Assembly (NCBI RefSeq): GCF_027244095.1
Contig: NC_069665.1
Coordinates: 1,118,501-1,182,500 of the forward strand
From: Hemicordylus capensis
Lineage: Eukaryota; Chordata; Lepidosauria; Squamata; Cordylidae
Direction of reading: 5' to 3'
Length of the DNA stretch: 64,000 bases
The position numbers and the translations under genes were made by a program. Below the pieces are notes generated by a model that was not told the DNA's origin, did no database searches, and worked only from the letters and a program-made list of their open reading frames with translations. Shown here one piece after another: positions 25,414 to 34,797 of the stretch (its first letter is position 1; every line of letters begins with the position of its first letter).

Positions 25414-28400
25414 ACACCCATATCCTGCTCTTCCTCCAAGAGGTCCAGAGTGGTCTACACATGGTTATGTGTACAACAAGCTTGTGGGGTAGCTTGAGAG
25501 AGAAGCAGCTGGCCCAGAGTCACTGCATGAGTTGCATGAGACCTTAATCTGAATAATTCCTCCCTTAAAAAGTGGCCTGTGATCCCATGATGAAGAATTC
25601 TTTGGAAAGCCCCCATCCTGCCCAATACACTAGCACAACTCACTGCCCTAGCAGCTACATGGCATTCTGGGGGACGGGCGGGGGGCACCCACACACACCC
25701 ACCCACACAGCTCTTGCAACCGCTGTGTCTGTTTTTCACTAGCGAAATGACAGTGATGAAGATAAGGGGAAAGGGAGGCTGTCTTGTTTGTCCTGTCCTT
25801 GGTCCGATTTCTCTCTGATGCTGGCCTGCCTGCCTGTCCCCCTCCTGCTCCCCTGCAGCTGGCACAGATCTTGCCCACGGAGGAGAATTTCCTGCTGTGT
25901 TTCCGACAGCATGTTGGCTCCAGTGCCGAATTCATGGAGGTAAGCACTTGGTTCCATCTCCGGTTGCCTCCTTTGGGTGGAGAACCAAACACCCAAGACC
26001 AGGGAAGAGTCCAAGAGACAAGCTGATGCCGCAGGGTGGATGTCGGGGACTGGGAGCAAACACGGGTGTGGCCTTCCTTGCAAGGGGTGGGCAGCAAGTG
26101 ACCGGACCTTCTGGCGGCCAGTTCCAGCTTCCTGCCCAGGAGTTCTTCTTCTTCTCCCCAGCTGATGCGGGTCGCAAGGGTCAAAGCAGGCGGGACGTTA
26201 TCCAGGTGCTTTGCCTGGCCGCTGCATTTGGCTTTGTTAAACGGCAGCTGCAGGGGTGAGACCTTCAGGACTGGAACTGCGGGGGGGGGCGGTGTCAACC
26301 CAAGCGACCGCTGCTGTTGTCGGGACTTGCTCCACCTGCCTCCCAGGACTGCCAGTTTGTCCTGGGAGGCTGCCTTGCGCCGCGACAAGAATGTCTGGGG
26401 CCCTGTCCTGACTTGCTGCACAGAGGAGGTCCTTATTTGCCTCGCAGGGCTGGCGTTGGCTGAGCTGCACTCTGGGGGCCGGGATTTGCTCCCACCCCTG
26501 GAGACGCTGCACTGCCAATGATGGCCGAAGTGGCTGTGGATGATGGGAGATGTAGTCCAACAGCAGCTGGGGACCCCAGGTTGAGAACCCTGCTTTGTAA
26601 CAACCCTGCAACTCCAGAATTCTGCTCCTCCTCCTCGGAACACGCAAGCAGCCTTATTCCGAGCCAGACCACGGGTCCGTCTCGCTACACCTGAGGGGTC
26701 CCAGCCTGTGGTGCTCCAGGCGTTGATGAACTGCAACTTCCAGCACCCCAGCTTCAATTTATGGGAGTTGCAGTTCAGCAACATCTGGAGCACCACTGAC
26801 GAGCAAGCCTGCAGCTGCTCTTCTCCTGAGCTGTGGCCCCACCCCCTATGGGGAATAACCCACAGAGCTTGCATGTAGTCTCCCATCCAGATGCAAGCCA
26901 AGGTGGGCCCTGCTTAGCAAAGAGGGCACTGCATGCTCTCCACCACAGGACCAGCTCTCCTCTGCAGCTGGCAAAGGCTCCACAGAGTGGCTTGCCCGCC
27001 CAGCAGCCTCCTCTTGGATTCCTGGCTGAGCCGCTGTTTGCTCTGGAGACCGGCTTCTCCTGCTCCGGCTCCCTCTGCTTCCTCACCGGCTCAAAGAAGA
27101 GCCACATGCTGCTGCGGAGCCCAGTCCCAGCTCCAGGCCCTCCCTGCTGACTCCGGGAGCCGCCACGCCCCCCAGGATGACGGGATGGGCCGTGCTGCCC
27201 ATGGACCACTGCAGAGCCTCCTGCAGACCCAGCGGGGTGGCCTGATGCTCACGAGGTGGGCTCCCGGAGCGACTGGCAGGGGAGAAGGGCTATCTTGCCA
27301 TCAGCCATGTGGAAGCGGGGAGCTGGGCTGCAGCCTGCAGCCCCAGCCGGTCCCCAGGCAGAGGGTGAGGCTGAACCCCGCAGTGGAGGAAGGCAACCTC
27401 CCTATGGTCCAGAGGGACATAGGAAGCTGCCTTCTACTGAGTCAAGCCATTGCTCCATCTTGCCCAGGATTGCCTACACTGGCTGGCAGCGGCTCTCCAG
27501 GTTTCAGGCAGGAGTCTCTCCCAGCTCTACTTGGGGCTGCTGCCAGGGAAGGAACCTGGGACTTTCTGCACGCAAGCAGAGGCTCTACCATCGAGTAACG
27601 GCCCCACCTGGTGAATATTTTGCGGCACTCACATGTAGTCTCCCATCCAGATGCAAACCAGGGCAGACCCTGCTTTGCCAAGGGACCATCCATGCCCACT
27701 ACCGCAAGACCCCCTCTCCTCCACGCAGCAGAAAGTGGCAGTAGCGTTGGGCCCTTGTGTCTCGCAGACTTCCTGAGGAAACAAAGGGTGTCAACAGGAC
27801 AGAGCTCCGTCAGTAAACGAGCCACTCCTGAGATGTCCATGGAACTCTCTGGAGACACACATCCAACAGCTGCGAGGCAGCAACCTGTCCAAGCAATTAA
27901 AATGAATAATAGGAAATGAATCCTGTGTCCGGATGAAACTGGAGTCCATCTCTTGTTGGCTAATAGGCAAATTCAGTGGCATGACAGGTGCAAGCTATTA
28001 AATATTAAAGCAGATCCCACTCTGGCTGCTCTGCTCCTAATAATTGGCACTTGAAATATTCATCCTTACAATAATGAGGGTGAACCCTTGACATGATATT
28101 TTCCACGCAGTGTATCAGACCCGGCTGACCTGGCCTTCTCCAGTCAGACAAAGGCAGCATCGACTGAGAAACTTCTCCCTCTGATCTGGAAACTTGTTGC
28201 TCAGAGGGAGACGTCCACTCGCTGGCTCCCAACGTCTTGCCTCTATTCTATTCAATCTGTTTCCCTGCTGGGCATTAATTATTGTAACGAATCTCTTCCA
28301 TTGCAGGCCTGGCGGAAGTATGACACGGATCGCAGCGGCTACATAGAAGCCAACGAGCTCAAGGTAGGCTGAACAGGACGGAGTGGCTCCGAGGGAGAAG

Positions 28401-31400
28401 AAGCGTCCAAGTATCCACGCGGTTGCTAACAAAAACAGACAGCTGTGTGCATTTTCTAGCAACCGTGTGACATCTCTGACTGACACAAACTAGATCCATG
28501 CCAACGAATATTATTGAGGTGCTTTGTGTACATTCTCAGTAAGATTTACAACAGCTCTGTATGGCAGCAGTATTGAGGTCCCTACCTTGCAGAGGCAGAT
28601 GAACAGACAGGCTTGCCTCTGTGAGTTCATTGCTGGGGTGAGACTTGAACCCAGGCCTTGGTGGCTTGCAGTTCCCGCTCTAACAGGTAGCTGCTGCAGC
28701 CAAGGCTCAAATGGCAATTTGTTCCTGTCCAGGTCTCCCTGCTTCAATAGTGGGAGATGGAGGCACACATCTGGGGCAACCTTTCTTTGCTTTTGCCCCC
28801 TCCCCCTGCATAGGGGCTTTCCCCTTCGAGACACCATTACCTTTAGGAGGCTGCTCACTCTCGGGTTGTGGTGGGTGTGGGGAGAGGAGCAGTGAGCTCG
28901 GTCTGTGGCTGCCCTTGGCCAGCTTGGCACTCAACAGGGCTTCCTTCTGAGTCAAGAGGCTTATGATCAGCTTGTGAATCACCTTCTCACAGATTCCCCC
29001 TTTTCTTCCCCTCTAGGGGTTCCTGTCGGACTTGTTAGAGAAAGCAAACAGGCCCTACGATGAGCCCAAGCTGCAGGAATACACACAGACCATTGTAAGT
29101 GCAAGACGTCCGATCCAGCCTTGGGTGGGCGATGGGTGGGTTGGTCTCCACGCCAAGGCCACCTCCATGCAAGCAGCCCCATCAACGTCCTGCAGACAGA
29201 GTCTCTCTGTCCAGAACAGCAGAGGAAGAGACAGGCAGGAAAGGGTGGCTGAAGTGGAGGGCAGCAAGAGAGGTGCTTCTGGGGTTCTGGCTTGCCTGGA
29301 GAGCTCACTCCTTAACTTCTCAAATCTGCTCCCTTGCTCCACAACCATCGGGGAGTGGGTAGAAGGCACTCTACCCAGAGCACTTGCATAGAGGCACTAT
29401 TCTCCAGTCTGCAGTTACTTGTACTTGAAAACTGACTCTAAGCACCTGGTGCGACTCCGAGATACCTATATTTAAGAGTGGAGCATTAACTTCTTTATTC
29501 CTAAATGATGGCACTAAGGCAAAGCAGAATGCAGCCATTCTGCTGCAGCTGATGAGAGAAAAGGCCATGCACACCTGAATGGTCTAGCCTGGTCCTGGAT
29601 GCTGACCAGCAGGAGCTCTCCATGGTCCTGAGCAGAGAAAGATCTCCCCTCTGCAGGGTGCTTACCAGACTAGACCCTGCAACGGGGTCAGGACGTATCT
29701 CAGAAGCATGCTTCCACACTTCCTGCGTCCTGACACCAGAGTCCCTACGTGGACAGCAGGGTGCCGTTCACATTTCCAACGCCTTGTTTCGAATTGCGAA
29801 ATGGAGCTAGGATGCCATATATCCGGCATGGAAAAGTTGCTATTTTGTGGGGTTGTTAGTTGTGGCGAGACGGCTGCTCCCCCTACTGTTTACGTTTGGA
29901 ATGCAGCTAGTCTGGAAAGCGCCCAGGTTGCAGCCTTGGCCATTGCTCTTTTCTGGGAAAGGAAACAGGAAGATAAAAACTGTGTGCCATGGAGCATCCC
30001 ATGTCATTTTGGCCTCAACATCTTTTTAACTGGAGATGCCGAGGATTGAGTTTGGGATCGCCAGCATGCAGAGCACGTAACTGGCCGCTGAGTTAGAACC
30101 TACAAGAGGGGAAACTTCACTGGCCCCAGATCCACAGGGCAGCCCCCATCCCCTGCATCCAGGGGTTGGAGGAGACTCTCCCTGTCCCACCTATGGGGCC
30201 TCCCTTTCTCCAAGCCCTGCAGTGAAGATCAGCTGCCACATCCAGAGCTGATCCCCTCCTAGGCCGCCTCTTCCTGGCAAGACAGGGATAGGACTAAAAA
30301 CCGCCCTGGGCAGGATCTTGTGTGGCAATTTCTTGTTTTTTGGAAGCCCCACCAGCACCAACAAGCTGCCATGAACTCTACATGCACATAGCATGGTCTG
30401 CTTGGGCTTGGTACCACGGACAGCGACTCCTTCAGGAAGGGAAGGCCACCTCCCTTGCTCCCGGGGCATAATGGAGCTCCCCAACTCCTGCAAGCAAGCG
30501 AGTGAGCAAGCAAGCAGCTATAAATGCAGAGTTGGGGTATATTCCTGCTGATTGGAGACTAAATCTAAGCCCTAAACAATGGCTATGGAGAGGCCTACTA
30601 GTAGCCAAACCATCACACCACCTAGTCCCCCGAGGACTGAAGACTGGGTGCATGATCTGCTTAAGTTAGCAGCACATGAAAAATGGGCACCTATCAAGGC
30701 AAATAAATCAGATAAATGGTCAGAAGTTTGGGACCACTTCCTTGAGTGATATATAGACTAAGAAGCTTTTTGACTTACCCATATTTGTTGATGGGAAGGT
30801 GTGTCTGTTCCTTCCCTTGTCTTCCTTCCATTCTTCTGTCTTCCTTCTCAATCTCTCTCTCTCTCTCTCTCTCTCTCCTTTCTTTTCTCACACATCCCCC
30901 CAACCAGCATCAGGGGAAAAGGCAGGTCTGGGATGGGGATGGATGGCTCAGTCAGAATGGGGAGGACAGGTATAGGGAGAGGAGGGGAGATACTGGGGGA
31001 AATGTTTGTAAACCACATAACGCCAATAAAAACTGTAAAAAGAAAAGGCGGGGGGGGGAGATAGTTGGTGAAGGGTTTAAGTGCGCTGCAAGATTATTGT
31101 TAGGGGTTTTTTTAAGTTGGGAAAAGCTGCCATTCAGGATGCGCCAGGCAGACACTCTGGCTTCAATCCTCAACATCGGGGTTCCCAAACTTGGGTCCCC
31201 AGTTGTTGTTGGGCTACAACTCCCAGCATCCTCAGCCTTTGGCCACTGTGGCAGGGGATCCTGGGAGTTGTGGTTTGGCTGCTTATCTCCACCTCACCCC
31301 ACCCCTGACTTCAGAGGACTGCAGCCTTTGTCAGGTTTGCTGGGACAGGATGGTGCTGTTTCTCTTTGGATGTTTCTTGCCCTGGCCTTCCCATAGAGCC

Positions 31401-34400
31401 CAGAAGGTTCTCCAGAGTTCTCTGCTCCAGAAGAAACTGATGCACCACCCGAGGAAGAAGCCAACAGGCATCCCATCAGGCACGGCTGTTCAATTCCCAT
31501 TTAGCAGAGTTGCTGGGCACCGGGCAGGGGGGTAGAGAGTACGAATAGCTGCAGTAGGGATGTCTGGCAGATGGTGGCTCATTCTTAGGAGTCACTAACA
31601 GGCTGCCCCTTTTGTTTCTCTCCAGCTGCGGATGTTTGACTTGAATGGGGATGGGAAACTCTGCCTCTCTGAGATGTCCAGGTAAGACGATCCCTTTGTG
31701 TTGCTGAGAAGCTTCCAACCCAGACCATAGCACAGGGCTGCTCAACTTCAGCCTACCTGCAGACATTGGCCTACAGTTCCCATAATCCCTGGCTATTGGC
31801 CACTGTGGCTGGGGACTATGGGAGCTGTAGTCTAAAACAGCTGGGGGGGGGACCTAAGTTGAGCAGGCCTGCTTAGCACTTGGGTGCCGGGCAGTCATTT
31901 CTCCGGCTACTGCCCCACATTCTCTAGCATCTGCTGTCCCGGCCTTCTCGGCACACCCCTCCCACTGGAACTAAGAGAAGTGCTGGTGAGCAAGCCCAAG
32001 CCCTGGAGGGTCTGTGAAGGAAGGCCCCCTTCAGGAAGTGCAGTTTTTCCTTGCAACACCATAATGGGGGAAGCTGCACCTAGAACTTGGCCATCCCCTG
32101 AGCTCTTAAAGAGAGAGAAGCCCTCTTTCTTTGGGAACAGAGTCAGCCAAATTCTGGGTGAGAATAAATATTTCTTGCACCCTTTGACCACAAGACTTCT
32201 CCATAGCTAGACCCTGAGGGGCCCAGGTGGGAGACAGACCCAGCACCATGGATTCATCCTCCCCCCAATAACTCGGTCCACTCCCAGCATTCCATGACGG
32301 TCTCCAAATATCAGCCCCACCAGCCATTTCTGAAATCCACATCCCACCTCAAATTCCCACCAACTAAAATGTGGCAACTATTTCAAAAGAAGCAGGCAGA
32401 ATCCTTCTTCCAGGATCTCCCACCCCCACCCCCACCCCGGGCTAAAAACTTGTTTTTCCTTCTCATGGCTGACATCCTCCCATTGCCTCTGCAGGTTGCT
32501 GCCTGTGCAGGAGAACTTCCTCCTCAAATTCCAGGTAACATCTCAGGGGGTTGTTTCCTCCAGCTTGAGCGAATACACTGCTCCTTCTCACCTTTTCCTT
32601 CTGATTTGTTCAGGGGATGAAACTAGATTCGGAGGAATTCCATGCCATCTTTGCATTTTATGACAAGGTATGAGATCTGGGGCGAGGAACCGAAAGAGGA
32701 ACGGGAGAAATGTCTGCTTCGGGGCTCCGAGGAGCACAGCTCTGCGTTGGCCGGGTCTGCAGGACCTCAGAGCTGCCCACTCCACTGCTTTCCTTCTCCG
32801 TTCCCTGGGAGGAATCTCCAGCAGACACAGCAGCTTTGGCTGGGGAAGCTCCAGTCCCAGAGATCAGACCAGTCAGATCCGCCCATGGCCACCTTCTCAC
32901 AAGCGCGCTCTGGGGAAACTGCCTTCTGTTGGGGGAGCTCTGGGGTCCCGTCTCCCTCCAGGCCCTGCAGGGGAGCTCAGCTGTCACTTCCAGGGCGGAT
33001 CCCCGCCTAAGCTGCCCTTTGCTGGTGCAAGAAGCTGCAGTTGCTGCAACTCCTTCTTATGTGCGCCACCTCTTAAGGTGCAGGAAGGCTGTCCTCCCCG
33101 CTCCCCGACCCCCTTTGACAGAGAAGCTTTATTACCGTCTTTGGCCAGTGCAGGAACATGAAGGGGGAAAGAGTGCATGGCCACACCCATACAGCAACCG
33201 CTCTTCCCCTTATGGCAGCCCTGTCCCTTCCGTGCCGTCCATCCCTTCCTGCATCCTGCTTCACGGAGTGACTAACCAGGTGCCTTGGGGAAGCCCACAA
33301 GCAAGCGGAGGGAAAGGGGGCAGCCGCCCGCTCCGCTGGGTGTTCCCTAGCACTTGGTGTCTTCTTAAGCAAGCTGATCCTTGCTCCTTCTTTTAGATTT
33401 ATGTTTATTTATTTATGTATCTATCCATTTATTTATTCATTCATTCAGTTTCTACACCGCCCTTCCAAAAATGGCTCAGGGTGGTTTACACAGAGAAATA
33501 GTAAATAAGATAAGATGGATCCCTGTCCCCAAAGGGCTCATAATCTAAAAAGAAACAGAAGATCGACCCCAGCAACAGTCACTAGAGGGCTGCTGTGCTG
33601 GGGGGGTGGATAGAGCCAGTTACTCTCCCCCTGCTCAATATAAGAGAATCACCATGTGAAAAGGTGCCTCTTTGCCCAGTCAGCAGGGGTTCTTCTTCTT
33701 CTTCTTCTAAATCAAAGAGGCACTGTGTCTAGGTGTGCCACCATCAGCACCATCAGTCCTGGCACCGGTCCCAGTGTGACTGGGACACACGGCTCAGCTA
33801 CTGGCCCCAGAAGGAGGCCTCCCTCTGGCACGTGTGGGGTGGGCATCCTGGGCTTGTAGGTGACGAGCCTCGGGCAAATGGCGGGGTGATGAGTGAACCC
33901 GGATGCTTCGGGGTCAGCCATGGTTCCCACGAACCTCTGGGCGCCATTCAGGGATGCCTCTCCCCTTGTTAGGGCCCTCACTTGGGGAACTTGCATCAGC
34001 TGAGCCTCCACCCTCCTGCGGAGACCCCTCCGCAACACCCCCCCACCCTCCTTCTGCCCTTCCTGCCCAAAGCAGCCCCGCTTTGCTTGCACTTCAGGGG
34101 CATTCAGCAGGCCGGTGAAAGTGCGCCTGGCTTTCTTGGAAGGCGTTCAGCTCCTCCTTTTGCCTTCCCCAGCTGAGTCTAAGAGGCAGCACATTGTTGT
34201 TTGATGCACAGCCATGGACATGAAACGTTAAACAGATCGCCCAGTGCAGCCCATACTGGGGATAGTTTTCTACTGGGGGGACTGAGGCCAAGGGAGGCAA
34301 GGGCTGCCGTCTTTGGGCTGGGAGTGCTGCTTCACCTCTCTTCTCCTCTGCCACTAATATCCAGGACGGAAATGGCTTCATTGACGAGAATGAGCTGGAC

Positions 34401-34518
34401 GCCCTGCTGAAGGACCTCTATGAGAAAAACAAGAAGGTGTGTCCATCAGCTGGTGCGAAACAGGCTTGCTGTGGTGGCTGGTCCAGAGGGCTGGGGCCAC
34501 AACCCCTTGTGTGCAGGC

Positions 34519-34560
<42 letters not shown>

Positions 34561-34753
34561 TCAAACCTCTTGATAAAGTCTAATCCAGCAACTGCAGACT
34601 GGGATCTTCCAGGTTGCTCCTCTCTCTCTTTCCACTCTGCCTGAAAGCCACCCTGCATGCAGGCTGGCCCTTCATCAGGTCGAGCTGTGCAGTTCACCGT
34701 GCAGCTCCACCTGACAAAAGGCCAGCCTGCAGGCGGTGCGGTTCTCAAGTGGG

Positions 34754-34797
<44 letters not shown>

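Noticed and set aside
25648-26901. 417-codon open frame on the minus strand
   Set aside because: It runs antisense across CALB2 exon 4, its splice sites and a foldback repeat. No domain is recognised. A shadow frame.
27638-27649. Possible true 5S rRNA gene
   Set aside because: Only the promoter-like inner part of 5S is present, joined to a SINE body. The rest of the 5S gene is missing.
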